The notes beneath the pieces are model-generated. The model worked only from the letters and a program-made list of their open reading frames with translations. It did not search any database and was not told where the DNA came from. A program made the position numbers and the translations under genes. Of a stretch of DNA of 64,000 nt, positions 1-10,197 are shown piece after piece. Within the stretch, counting starts at the first letter, position 1. Each line of letters starts with the position of its first letter. This DNA is from Platanthera guangdongensis (lineage: Eukaryota; Streptophyta; Magnoliopsida; Asparagales; Orchidaceae): NCBI GenBank assembly GCA_039583875.1, contig CM077153.1, positions 68,766,482 through 68,830,481 of the forward strand. The letters run 5' to 3'.

Positions 1-64
1 ACAATTTGGTTGCCACTGTGTTTATATATACAACATGATTACAAAGATTTAGTACAAGTTACCA

Positions 65-1240
65 CTAGGGATAGAACCTTTTCAGGTCATCCCCGCTCCA
101 ATTACTTCACAGCTGCTTCACTACTTGATCTTGAAGATAATAGCCTCCAGTGGTTAGGGCTTCTTGGATTATGAAGGGGCCTTCCAAATTAGGGTGTAGC
201 TTGTCAACCGTTGCTCCCCTTCCCGCGGCGTCCCCCTTTTTCATGACTAGATCTCCTGCGCGGAAATATTTAAGGCGGACGTTTTTGTCGAAGTGTTTTG
301 TCATGCGCCGCTTGATTTCCTCCTGGCGTATGGAGGCTAAGTCGCGAAGTTCTTCGACATAATCAAGCGAGAGCCTCTGAGCGTCTTCATTCTCCAAGCG
401 CCACTCTTCGTTGTCATCTCCTGCTGCAACCACCCTTGGACTTCGCACCTCAAACTCCACTGGGATAAGTTCCTCAGACCCGTGGGACAACGTGAAAGGT
501 GTTTCCCCTGTAGCCGAGTTTGGAGTTATTCTCAGAGCCCATAGGACTGAGGGGAGCTGCTCTGCCCAATTTTCCTTAAAGTTGGTGACCTTCTTCTTTA
601 GTAGGTTGATGATTAGCTTGTTGGCGGTTTCTACTTGTCTGTTGCTGCGAGAATGATACACAGAGGCGAATCGAAGATCCGTCCCTAGCTGCTTGCAGAA
701 GTCCTCTAACTTCAAGCTGGCGAACTGCCGACCATTGTCGGTGACGATGGCGAGAGGAATCCCGAGCCTACATGCAATCTCTCCCCAGATGAAGTTCTTT
801 ACGATTTGAGAAGTGGTCTTGGCTAGAGCTTTTGCCTCGATCCATTTGGAGAAGTAATCGATCATCACCAGAACGAACTTCCTCTATCCACTAGCCTGAG
901 GAAAAGGGCCGATCAAGTCCATCCCTCAGATAGCGAAGGGCCATGGAGCAGTGATCGAGTGTAGGTGTTGAGCCGGTTGTAATTGAAGAGGCGCGAAGTG
1001 TTAACATTGAGAACACGTCTTGGAGAAGGCCTCTGCATCTTTTCGAATGGTTGGCCAGAAGTAACCGTGTCTTAGAATTCTTTGTTTCAGCGTGCGAGTC
1101 CCGGAGTGACTGTCACACTCCCCCGAATGGATCTCCTCGAGAATAAGAGGGACTTCAATTTCTGACAAACATCTAGCTAAGGGGCCTGAAATGGTCGTGC
1201 GATAAAGCTCCCCTTCCTGCAGCAAGTAATGTGCAGCTTT
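65..1240 (-). pseudogene. Integrase of element A (broken)
   Basis: The N-terminal zinc-binding region is seen at about 1001-1225 (HSGECDSHSG, then CSQC at the end of that open stretch). The catalytic core follows at 107-868 with DYFSKW, the second acidic site in TDNGRQF and the third in NRQVETAN. The C-terminal part ends with GDDLKRF just before a TAG at 65-67. Breaks include a TAA straight after the zinc-binding cysteines, a TGA where relatives have Trp before GMDLIGPF, and a TGA near position 105. Family knowledge: integrase joins the cDNA to host DNA. With these stops no full-length enzyme can be made from this copy. Confidence 0.85.
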
Positions 1241-1243
1241 GTA

Positions 1244-3136
1244 TCAGAACTTCCTCTGGTCTTCACCACTGGTGGGGAGTTGGCCGGTAGTGAAGAATGT
1301 AATGAACAGGTCCTTCCAGGAAGCTCGTTGCTCGATCTTCATCATCTCCCCTTCCTCAATGGTTGGTCGAAACAACTCGGTCACCGTCCCTCCAGCCCGG
1401 GGACCATACTTACGAGATAATCGGCCTCTGAATTTTCCTCTCGGGGTACATGCTCGACGAAGAAAGACTGGAAACCCCTGATTAAACCCTTGACCTTGAC
1501 TAAATATTTTTGCAGGACGGGGTAGTGCACTTCGAACACTCCTCTGATTTGCGACGCAACCACCATCGAGTCGGTGAAGGCCCTGATATCCTTGATTGCC
1601 AACTCCTTGGCGAGACGCAAGCCGGCCACCATGGCTTCGTACTCCACCTGATTGTTTGTGACGGGGAAAAGGATTTCGACAGCCTGCTCGATCCTGGTTC
1701 CCTGTGGGCTTACAAGCACAACTCCGGCTCCCACGGAATGTCTGCCCGAGGCCCCATCCACGAACATCTTCAAAGAGACTGGGTTGGAAGAGCCTTCGTC
1801 TCCTTCCACCTCGGTCGAGAAGTCGGCCAGAAAGTCTGCTACTGCCTGGGCCTTGATCGCTATCCTCGGAGAATAGGAGATGTCGAACTCGCAAATCTCC
1901 ACTGCCTGAATGCTTCACTCCATCCAAGATACTACGCAGCGGATGATCAGCGACGACCTTGATGGAGTGAGCCTGAAAATAAGGATGGAGCCTCCGAGCC
2001 GAAACCACTAGAGCAAACACCAACTTTTCCAGGATAGGATATCTCGTTTCTGCCTGCCGCAGCACTCTACTCACATAGTAGATGGGGAGCTGCTTCTTGC
2101 CCTCTTCCCTGACCAGCACCGAACTAACCGCCTCGGCTCCCACTCCTAGATAGAGTAGGAGATCTCTGCTTCCCTGCGGGCCTTGTAGGAGAGGAGCTTG
2201 AGTTAGCTGCTGCTTGAGTTTTCCAAAAGCCTCCTCACATTCCGCGGTCCACTCAAACTTCTGCTTTACCCGGAGAGTTTTGTAGAACGGAGAACACTTC
2301 TCCCCTGCCTTGGAGAGGAAGCGGCTATGACCAGCTAGCCTTCCTGTCAATCTCTAAACTTCCTTGGAATCTCCCGGGGAAGCCATCTGCAAAATGGCTC
2401 TGACTTTATATGGGTTAGGCTCTACCCCCCTTGGAGTGAGGTGTCTTAAGAACTTTTTTTCCCGCACAGAAGACGCACGTGGCCGGGTTGAGTCTCATCT
2501 TGTACTTCCTCAGGGTGGCAAAGGTCTCCACCAGATCCGCTATATACTCCGCGATGCTCTTGCTCTTGACAAGGAGATCGTCCACATATACTTCCAGGTT
2601 CCGCCCCTTCTGCTCTTTGAAGACTTGGTCCATCATTCCCTGGTATGTTGCGCCTGCGTTCTTGAGCCTGAAGAGCATAATCTTGTAGCTGTAGCAGCCA
2701 TCGCTGGTGATGAAGGAGACATCGCGGCAGTCGGGGGGATGCATCCGGATCTGATGATACCCTGAAAAATATCAAGAAAACTCATCACAGGAAGCCCGAC
2801 GGCGGAATCAACCAGCGCGTCGATTTGAGGCAAGGGGTCGCAATCCTTCGGGCAAGCTTTATTCAACATAGAAAAGTCGATACATAACCTCCAGCACCCT
2901 CCAGGCTTTTTCACCATTACAACGTTGGAGACCCAGCCTGGATACTGGATCTCCGAGACAAAACCTGCCTCCAGCAGCTTCTCTACCTCCTCCCTGATTG
3001 GACCAGCCAGCATGGCGGCGCTCTTTCTCTGCTTCTGACGAACGGGGGAGACATTGGGGTCCAGGTTGAGGCGATGGCAGGCAACATCGGCGTCGATCCC
3101 TGGCATCTCGGCGGCGCTCCAAGCAAAGACATCCAC
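1244..3136 (-). pseudogene. Reverse transcriptase-RNase H of element A (broken)
   Basis: RT begins near 3136 (NVDVFAWSAAEMPGID), runs through MVKKPGG and CIDFSMLNKACPKD, changes frame near 2760 at the LD.F.GYHQIRMHPPD region, and shows the YVDDLL active site at about 2580. A second frame change after VFCAGKK (about 2460) leads into the RT connection (AGEKCSPFYKTL) and the first RNase H motifs (LYLGVGAEAVSSVLVREEG). A third change near 1900 leads to a second RNase H-like part (MFVDGASGRHSVGAGVVL, then TDSMVV). Such dual or archaeal-type RNase H arrangements are known in Tat elements, and the second domain here looks like that type. At least three frameshifts make this a pseudogene. Confidence 0.85.
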
Positions 3137-3139
3137 GTT

Positions 3140-4195
3140 CTATTGCAGACACGCGGACATCTCGATCTTTCCCTCCAGCGGCAGGGACCCTCCAAATTTC
3201 AGCAGACCGGGCTCTCCTCTCCGGGAGATCACCTCTATCTCCTCCACCTCTTTAGCAGCACGCAGACCTTCTCTCACTAGCAGCTTCTCCAACCTCTCTG
3301 CATCCTCCATCCAGTTGATGGTACTGACGGCATTCAGATAGCATTCTCTGGAGGCTTTTGGATCTCCCCTGATCCTGACTTGGACGTATCCCCGACAATA
3401 CTTTAGGCATTGATGATAAGACGATGACACCGCCTTGAAGTAGTTGATGAGGGGACGCCCAGAGATGGTGTTGTATCCGCTCGGCGTGTCGACGATGACG
3501 AAACAGCATCGGATTGAAGTACCACCTAAAGTGACTAGAAGATCAACCGCCCCTTTCACCTCCTTCTCTCCTGAGAAGCGAAAGAGCGGCCCATCTGCAG
3601 CTTGGACCCGGGACGCTTCCACCTGGAGCCCAACAAAGGTTCTCTTGAAAATGATGTTCACCGAGCTCCCGTTATCTGCGAGGATTCGGTCGACGGTGAA
3701 GTCCTCGATAGCAGCTTGAATGACCAGGGCATCGTGGAAAGAGTTCTCATTCTGCAACATGTCCTCCTCTGAGAAAGTAATCTCATCCAGCGGCGGCGGG
3801 TTTTGCGAGGTTGAGGCGACGCTCTTCTTGTAGATCTGATGGAGACTTCCCTTGCGGGAAGCTCCGAACCCGGCTCCTCCGTTGATCACACCGATCTGCC
3901 CACTTCCTGGGTTGTGGATCACCTCTCCACGACCTCCCAGATCGACCTGATCTTCATTCCTCCTCTTCGCCGGAGCTTGGAATGCCACTTGCCCCACTAG
4001 GGCTTCCTGCCTCTGCTGCTCCCTCTCTGCCACTCCGGCCTCCAATTTCCTGCTCGTTTCCCAGAACTCAGGGTAAGCCAATGTCCCGTGCCCCTCTACC
4101 CGATGAATCTCGCAGTAGAGGGGAATCTCCGCCTCTTGACGCATTGCCCGTTGTTCCCTCCGGCGACGCTTGTTACCCTGACGGGCAATGGCCAT
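3140..4195 (-). pseudogene. Protease region of element A
   Basis: This stretch starts with a zinc-finger-like segment (YCEIHRVEGHGTLAYPEF) close to the gag/protease junction. The aspartic protease follows with DALVIQAAIEDFTVDRILADNGSSVNIIF, where DNGSS is in the position of the usual D-T/S-G catalytic motif. The domain continues through GPLFRFSGEKE and YNTISGRPLINYFKA. It is joined to gag by a frameshift near 4195-4215, because the two reading frames overlap at 4173-4195. It is separated from RT by a TAG at 3140 in the same frame, where element D has Lys. Confidence 0.82.
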
Positions 4196-5522
4196 CGCTT
4201 CTCTTCTTCCTCCTCCTCAGCCTTCCTCCTGCCGGTTTTCGTTCCACCTCTCTTGTTGAAAATGCGGTCGAACTGGTGGCTTCCACTGGGGGCGATTCTC
4301 TGGGTACTGGAATCGCCTTTCTTCTCCTTTCCTCGTCGGAGCCTCCGCGGGCCTCCTCTCTTCCTCTCTCTGAGTCCTCTCTTGCCTCCTCCGCTCCTCT
4401 GCCCTCCTGGGTTCTTCCCTCTGTTCTTCTCTCTTCGACTCTCTTCGACTCTCTTTTCCTTGGCTCCTCCCTTTTCGGTTCTTCCTTTCTCCTCTCGTCT
4501 TGTCTTTCCGACAGCCTTCCACCTCCTGCCTCTGAAGGTCTTCCTCTTCCTTTTCCCAACGGCTCATCCCCGTCCAGCCGCGCCAAGAAGTACTTGTTCT
4601 TCTCTTCTCCCTGGACGAACGTATTCGCCCTCTTCACCATCTCTTCGAAGGACCTCGGGGGTTTGGACTTCATCTCCATGCTGAACATCCCCTGCTTCAA
4701 ACCGAACTTGAGGGCCAGCATCAAAGCGAAGTCATCCACGTCCTCCACCTCTAAGATCTCCTCCTGGAAGCGATCGATATAATGGCCCAAACTCTCGTGT
4801 TGTCCCAGGGTAATCTTGAAGAGGGTCGTTGCCTCCTTCCTCTTCTTGGATGTCGCGAACCACGCCATGAGGCCCCGACGCAGATCGGTGAAGCAGTAAA
4901 TGGAACTTGTTGGCAACTGGTGGAACCAGTCCCTTGCGTTCCCCTTGAAGGTAATGGAGAAGAATCGGCACTTGAAAGCATCAGACATGTTACGGATAGA
5001 CACCACGTCTTCGAACCACTGGAGATGCCTAACCGGGTCATCCCTACCGGAGTAGTTGGTAAGAACGGGCTCTCTGAATCCTTCGGGAACGGGGGCGGCA
5101 AGGATCTCGTCACAGAAGGGGCTCCTCCCTTTCTAGTGGTGACGAGTTTCATCCTCGCTGGAATCATCATACTCGCTCAACTGGCGAGTATCGCGGTATC
5201 TCGTCGCTGGATCTGGATCTCGGAATCTGACTCCCTGGCTGCTCGTTGGATTGTGCGGCGACTGCACCGGTCGCACTTCTCTTGCCCAAGCGGGCTCCTT
5301 CCCAGCTCGCCTCGGCGGCGCTTCCTCATCTAGCGGTGTCACACTACGGGGGGAAGTCGTCGTAACATCGGGGCGATGAGAAAACCCGGCGAGGACGGTC
5401 CTCCCGATCCTCCTTGCGAACTCCTCGAACGCAGCAACGGTTACAAACTCGCCACTTCGCGTGGCATCACCAACTCCCGCCGAGTTGCCGACTAATTCTT
5501 CATGCTCGCCACCACTTACCAT
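4173..5522 (-). pseudogene. Gag of element A (one internal stop)
   Basis: The first ATG after the primer site is at 5522 (MVSGGEHEEL). The frame runs to a TAG at 5133-5135, then continues without frame change through EGFREPVL and the conserved gag core DWFHQLPTSSIYCFTDLRRG at about 4900 to 4173. The core matches plant retrotransposon gag domains and is close to the gag of element D. The C-terminal part (4217-4567) is very rich in Glu, Arg and Lys. One nonsense codon and the downstream frameshift into protease break it. Upstream reading from 5642 enters the LTR and is not part of gag. Confidence 0.82.
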
Positions 5523-5555
5523 CGCGCCTAACCACAGAACTTTCCTCCTTGGCTG

Positions 5556-5576
5556 CGATCCACGCTCACCGCACCA
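5556..5576 (-). promoter_or_regulatory. Primer binding site of element A, complementary to tRNA-Phe
   Basis: The plus strand here reads as the 3' end of plant tRNA-Phe(GAA) including CCA; the last 17 bases are CCACGCTCACCGCACCA and the match extends four bases further. The minus strand is therefore a perfect 21-nt primer binding site. It lies two bases from the LTR start (TG at 5579), the normal distance. The tRNA sequence is from memory of the Arabidopsis gene. Confidence 0.85.
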
Positions 5577-5578
5577 AG

Positions 5579-6194
5579 TGTTGAATCCAGGAAAATTCCT
5601 AACCTCGGAAATTGGATCAAGCCAGCCTAAAGTTACTGGCACCGTAGTAAAACTAGGTGGTTAAAGTGACTAGGATGAAGAACAAAAGCAACAAACAAGA
5701 CTCCAGATGCTGCGGCAAGAAGGTCCCACCACGTACCCGGATGCTCGGACAAAGCAACCCCTCCACAATCAAAATTGGTCGAACTAGGTACGATGGAGAC
5801 TAGCTGGTAACTAAGTCGCAAGGCTGCGACCTGGTCTCTAGGGAAAATGAATCCAAAGGTTCAGCTGGTGTCTAAGATGAGGAGCTCACGAGTATCCCTG
5901 CCGAGATTATTTTGTGTCTCACCTCGTACCCCTGGGGCCCTATTTATAGGGAAATCCAAAGAGGGGGATCATATTTAAACCCCCACCCCCTGGGGACCAG
6001 GTGACTTCCTAGAAGAACTCGCATGCTTGGGCGAGTATCTCACCTAGTCGTCTACCTGGCGAGTATATTGTCATACTCTCCCAAGCCTACTGTTGTCTCG
6101 CGCGCTGACTCTGACTTCTGTCTTGACTTATTGACTTTGACTTCTGCTGACCTGGATGTGGTAGGACCCATCCTTGACGAATACAGGTTGTACA
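5579..6194 (-). repeat. 5' LTR of element A (616 bp)
   Basis: The plus-strand text begins TGTTGAATCC next to the primer site and ends GGTTGTACA at 6194, giving TG...CA ends like the LTRs of D (TGTTGAAACC ... GGGTTGTACA). On the minus strand CCTATAAATAG at 5940-5950 is a good TATA box. The base after the LTR starts GTGAG, which would be the target duplication if the other end were visible. Confidence 0.8.
5940..5950 (-). promoter_or_regulatory. TATA box in the LTR of element A
   Basis: The minus strand reads CCTATAAATAG, about 360 bases before the LTR/primer-site junction. Position and sequence fit the retroelement promoter. Confidence 0.65.
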
Positions 6195-7094
6195 GTGAGT
6201 AAATGAGGGTTGATGATTGTGAAAGATAAGCCCACTAGAGATTGACAAGTAATGGATGCTGGTAACTACCAATGATGAGATACCAACCTAGACGTGATTG
6301 ATTTGGGTTGAGAGGCGGTATATACGATTGATGAATTGAATAACGATCATGAAACCTGATAATGAACATGATGCAATTTGTGACTATAAATGATGAGATA
6401 CCAACCTAGACGTGAGGTGATGAATACGATTGATGAAAAACGATCATAAAACATTGGTTCTATTGTTAGGAACTAGGTGCATAGTATGTTTGTTTAAGAA
6501 TGTGCTTATAAACATATTTTTTATTATAATTAACGGGAACGGGGCGAGGTAAAGCTGCACCTGCATCGTGCATTTTGGCATAAAATAGACCTTTTGGTAA
6601 GCAGTCGTTTCCACGGTGATCAGAGAAGCGAGAACAAGCTGAACTGAACCCGCACTATGTAGTTCAACATAAGGTAGACCCTCTTATAATGTTGTTTGAC
6701 ATAGTAGAGGTTGTGCCAGGCGAGATCGTTTGGACCAGCAAATGCACAGGCGTATTTTGGGGTTGTAGACCCTAAGTTATAAGTGCCATGAGTGCACAGT
6801 GTTTGTGATAGGGCTGATGATTACCCTAAGGGCGCTAGTCCCTACTTGAGAAAGAGGACGGGTTAAAGGGCCCACTGAGATAAGTGTACTTCGCCACACC
6901 CGCAACTTTGTAGTTCGACATGAAAAGGACTTGTAGGTATGACATATCGTTTACTTAGCGAGAGAGCACTGGTGTGCGTTAAAGTTGTTGTTTGAGTTGT
7001 AAGATATAGGTTGCAGTAGCTTATGACATGGTAGTCCGCTACAAGGAGTAGAGTGCATGAAAAGGACATTCATTCTCTAGCACTTATGTGCATA
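6195..7094. other. Non-coding stretch with one short direct repeat
   Basis: No convincing coding sequence is seen. A 27-bp segment beginning AATGATGAGATACC occurs at about 6269 and again at about 6387 (spacing 118 bp). GC is moderate and the text resembles eroded LTR or intergenic DNA, but I could not tie it to a named family. Confidence 0.5.
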
Positions 7095-7102
7095 GTAGGC
7101 CT

Positions 7103-7821
7103 TAGAGATGCAACTCGGATTGGTTCCACCAAAACAAAGAACCAACACATATATATTCGGTTCTGACTTTTCAAAACCGAAAACAACCCATATGCCTAAG
7201 GTATAGAACCGGATCCGAACCAAAAATCTTGGTTTGGTTTCGATTCAGTTCTAGGTTCTACACATGCCTCATAATTTTTTACACATATTATTATATCAAC
7301 AAGTCTTACTAACTATTGAATAGAAAAAAACTTGTAACCTCAGATACTGTGTGAAAAAAATCTATGTTTTATTGTTGCTTCAATCCCTATAGGAGTATTC
7401 TCATACTATGCATCAAACTTTCTACATTATACAAAGTTAAAACAACTAAGGACCAATATAATTTGTGTATTAATTTTTTGATTTAATGAATTTTTTATGT
7501 AGAAAGTTGCTAATTACAATAATATTGTCTAAAGAATATAAAAGAATTAATTAAAATCATATTAAATAAAACTTACAACGTATAATGAACAAATTATAAA
7601 ATAATTTGAAGCAGATAATAAAATATAAAATAATTTGCATAGTTTAACCCGATACTCGGTTCGATTCCAGGGTGCCAGACTATAAGAATGATAACTGAAC
7701 CGAATTGTCGGTTTTGAAATAATTGGACCCAGAATCGAAGTGAGCCCCATGAGAACTGACCCAAACAACTCAGTTCGGGCCGGTTTAGGTCTAGTTCTCT
7801 GGTTATTTTTGCACATCCCTA
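7103..7821. mobile_element. hAT-like non-autonomous element (MITE), 719 bp
   Basis: The left end is TAGAGATGCAACTCGG. The right end read on the minus strand is TAGGGATGTGCAAAAA. These are imperfect terminal inverted repeats of the TAGGGATG-type typical of plant hAT elements. Flanks are GTAGGCCT (7095-7102) and GTAGGTCT (7822-7829), an 8-bp target duplication with one mismatch, as expected for hAT. Both arms are rich in short inverted motifs around GAACCG/CGGTTC. The centre is AT-rich and carries no transposase ORF. Confidence 0.72.
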
Positions 7822-7829
7822 GTAGGTCT

Positions 7830-8352
7830 CTTTACTTATTGCTCAACATTGAAACATGATTGATGTTTATGATACCTCACTTAATTGATTGTTTACCATA
7901 TTATTATATATTGTGATGTGTTGATCTGTAGAGATTTGTACTCTTTGAAATCCGGTAGGATGATCAGGGGGATGGAGACTGTTACATGATTTTTGGTCAG
8001 CTCTCATTGACACTCATTTTTGTTTTTTTGAGTTTGGTTGCAGGGGCTTACGCTCACTTAGAGCTGCTTTGCCGCCAAAAAGAATTTAAAGCTGCTTGAT
8101 GTATTTATTTTTTGTTGTATATTGATGTATATATATTATTACATGTGATGTAACGGGCTTGCAATCCCCAGTGTATTGTAATGTACTTGGTTGTATAAAT
8201 GCAAATATGTAATTTATGAATAGTGTAATGTTTATGGAAAGTATCGATATGTGGGCACTCATTACTCTCCATGTTTTCTAAAGGTGTAGACACTATGAAT
8301 GAATGTAGGCAGATTCTCATTTGTTGCAACTCTCATTGATATGAATGAGAAC
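7830..8352. other. Non-coding flank between the hAT-like MITE and element B
   Basis: AT-rich sequence with no supported gene. It continues the pre-insertion sequence seen left of 7095. It includes a pyrimidine-rich tract with a possible 3' splice site (GGTTGCAG near 8043), but no exon could be recognised. Confidence 0.4.
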
Positions 8353-8357
8353 ATGTG

Positions 8358-8690
8358 TGTTATGCCCCCACACCCGCTTGGGTTCTCGGGACATAAATAC
8401 TCGCGGCGGACCAAGGAGCGCGCGCAAGACAACGGGGCTGAACCATCCGGTTCAGCCCCCACTCATTAAATCAGCCAGAAGGGGGGGCTGAACCACTCCG
8501 GTTCAGCCCCACTTGGGGGGGCCGTCCAGCCCCTTCCTTTCCCCGGGTATTTATAGCCCGGGGCTGCTTTGGGGAGGAATTATTGAGGACATATCAGGTT
8601 TCTTTCCTCTCTTTCCCTCAACCCTAACTCTAGTCTCCCCTTCCTCTCTAGTCTCTCTATTATCTCTCTTCTTCTTGCACGTTCATATCA
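8358..8690 (+). repeat. 5' LTR of element B (333 bp)
   Basis: Begins TGTTATGCCCCC and ends GTTCATATCA. It holds two GC-rich hairpins (GGGGCTGAACC paired with GGTTCAGCCCC at about 8433-8458, and a second at about 8483-8509) and a TATA-like core TATTTATA at 8548-8555 inside a CCCCGGG/CCCGGGG hairpin. The U5 end is pyrimidine-rich. Confidence 0.92.
8548..8555 (+). promoter_or_regulatory. TATA-like promoter core of element B, inside a hairpin
   Basis: TATTTATA sits between CCCCGGG and GCCCGGGG (8541-8563), a self-complementary arrangement that is preserved in the 3' LTR. Its place, about 140 bases before the LTR end, fits a promoter. Confidence 0.5.
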
Positions 8691-8692
8691 TT

Positions 8693-8704
8693 TGGTATCA
8701 GAGC
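8693..8704 (+). promoter_or_regulatory. Primer binding site of element B (initiator tRNA-Met)
   Basis: TGGTATCAGAGC starts two bases after the LTR, the standard plant initiator-Met primer site. Confidence 0.92.
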
Positions 8705-8718
8705 ATCCTCCTGCGACC

Positions 8719-10197
8719 ATGGTGACACGCTCGGAGGCGGAGACCGCATGATTGGCTACCCTAGAGGAGAACTACGTGGGGTTGGCGGATTCGGTGGCGG
8801 CCATGGAAGTCCGCTTGAACACGTCCACAAAAAACATGGAGGAACGCATGGATGGACGTATGGAGGAGATCAAGGCGCTGTTGATGCAATCGTTGAAGGG
8901 CAAGGCGGTTCAAGGCAGCGATTCTGAAACCGAGGCGCCACAAAATGTTCCACCGACTGCCAACGGAGGATCGGCGGGGTCGGGACATTTCCGTCCCGGC
9001 GGAATCGGGACCGATCCGGGCCGCACGGAGCTAGCGTGCGCCGGATCGGCCCCCGCTTGGATCGGGGTGCCGCACAGCCACCCTGGCTGGTCGACAGCGA
9101 CCGAAGGGGCCGGTGGTGGCAGCCCAAGGGGCGCCTACCCCTTCCGCCAACCTGCGGCCTGGGCCGGCCAGCAAACGCCGCATCCGTGCGTGCAGGACGG
9201 GAGCAGGGCAGGCGGACCTTCCGCCGCCCAGGAAGGGACCGCGGCAGACCTATGGAGGACCCGGGAGGCCCCAGCAGCTCCCTTGAGACCACCGGGGGCT
9301 GTTGACGCCAATTTCGGAGGGAGAACGGGCCTTCTACCGACGCCGCAGCACGTGGGGGGGCCGATGAGGTATGGGAACGGTGAGACATGGCCCGAGCAGC
9401 TACGCCGACAGGGATTTCAAGGCGGGGGACAGCAATGGGGCGGCGGCCAAGGTGGAGCGAATTTCCATGACCCTTTCGGCCAACCACAGCATGGACCAGA
9501 GTTCAACGGGAGACATGGGGATATGCAACAACGGCCCTACATGCCCCCGAAGAGAACTCGCATGAATTTCCCTAAGTTCCGCGGCGGGGATGCCTTGGAA
9601 TGGGTGCAAAAGGCGGAGTTATTTTTCACTTATCAAGAGATACCGAATGATCAGTGGGTGCAGCTGGCTTCTTTCCATCTGGAAGAGGACGCATATCAGT
9701 GGGCTCAGTGGTTCATACGGGCCTACGGATACGCAACATGGACAAATTTTGTGGAAGGGTTCGTGACACGTTTTGGGCTGTTGGAGTACGAGGATGTGGA
9801 GGCCCCGCTACAGAAACTCCGTCAGAAGGGCACAGTGATGGAATATCGAGCGGACTTCGAGAAGCTAGCAAATCGGGTTAATTGGGAGGAGAAGACGCTC
9901 CTCAGTTGTTTCATATCCGGCCTGCGGGACCATTTGAGGGATGAGGTCCATGCGTATATGCCGCGCAGTCTAAGCCATGCCATCAGTCTGGCCCGCATAC
10001 AGGAGGAGCGCTTCAGCCGTCAGAGAAATCGGGCCCCACCAAGGGTCCCGCCTGCCCCAGCAACAGGCAGAAGGGAGCAAGCACCGGCAGCCCGGCCGAC
10101 AGTGACGCGGCTTACTTGGCCTGAACTGCAGGCCAGGAAGGAGAAAGGATTGTGTTTTAACTGCGACGAGAAATACGCACCGAGGCATCGATGCTAA
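8719..10197 (+). pseudogene. Gag of element B, with stops after codon 10 and after the zinc knuckle
   Basis: The first ATG after the primer site is at 8719 (MVTRSEAETA). A TGA at 8749-8751 follows in frame, and the frame then runs open to a TAA at 10195-10197. Visible parts are an N-terminal coiled coil (LEENYVGLADSVAAMEVRL), a long Gly/Pro/Gln-rich linker, the gag core (PKFRGGDALEWVQKAELFF to about LRDEVHAYMP) and one CCHC-like knuckle (CFNCDEKYAPRHRC). The TAA replaces the codon straight after the last knuckle Cys, where relatives have Lys. Without suppression neither a complete Gag nor Gag-Pol is made. Inactivating mutations are more likely than programmed readthrough, because a third stop lies near the end of pol. 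Confidence 0.85.

Larger units (their letters stand above)
1..6194 (-). mobile_element. Element A: decayed Tat-type Ty3/gypsy LTR retrotransposon, 3' end outside the window
   Basis: Reading from right to left there is a 5' LTR (5579-6194), a tRNA-Phe primer binding site, gag, protease, RT, RNase H and integrase, in the order expected for Ty3/gypsy (integrase last). The 3' LTR, and any extra genes after integrase, would lie left of position 1. The proteins resemble those of element D in this window (for example NAGATYQGMMD in RT and the GDDLKRF pol ending), which places both in the Tat group. The LTR is only 616 bp against 887-889 bp in D and is not clearly alignable to it, so A and D are different families sharing a primer. 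The coding region has several in-frame stops and frameshifts, so A cannot be autonomous. Confidence 0.88.

Noticed and set aside
1510..1962. 150-codon plus-strand ORF
   Set aside because: Antisense shadow of the element A RNase H region.
4088..4782. Long plus-strand Ser/Leu/Pro-rich ORFs
   Set aside because: They are the reverse reading of the Glu/Arg-rich gag tail of element A.
5556..5576. Possible tRNA-Phe gene
   Set aside because: Only the 3' end including the post-transcriptional CCA is present, next to an LTR; this is a primer binding site.
9036..9305. Alternative Arg-rich ORFs overlapping gag of element B
   Set aside because: Frame shadows of the Gly/Pro-rich gag linker.
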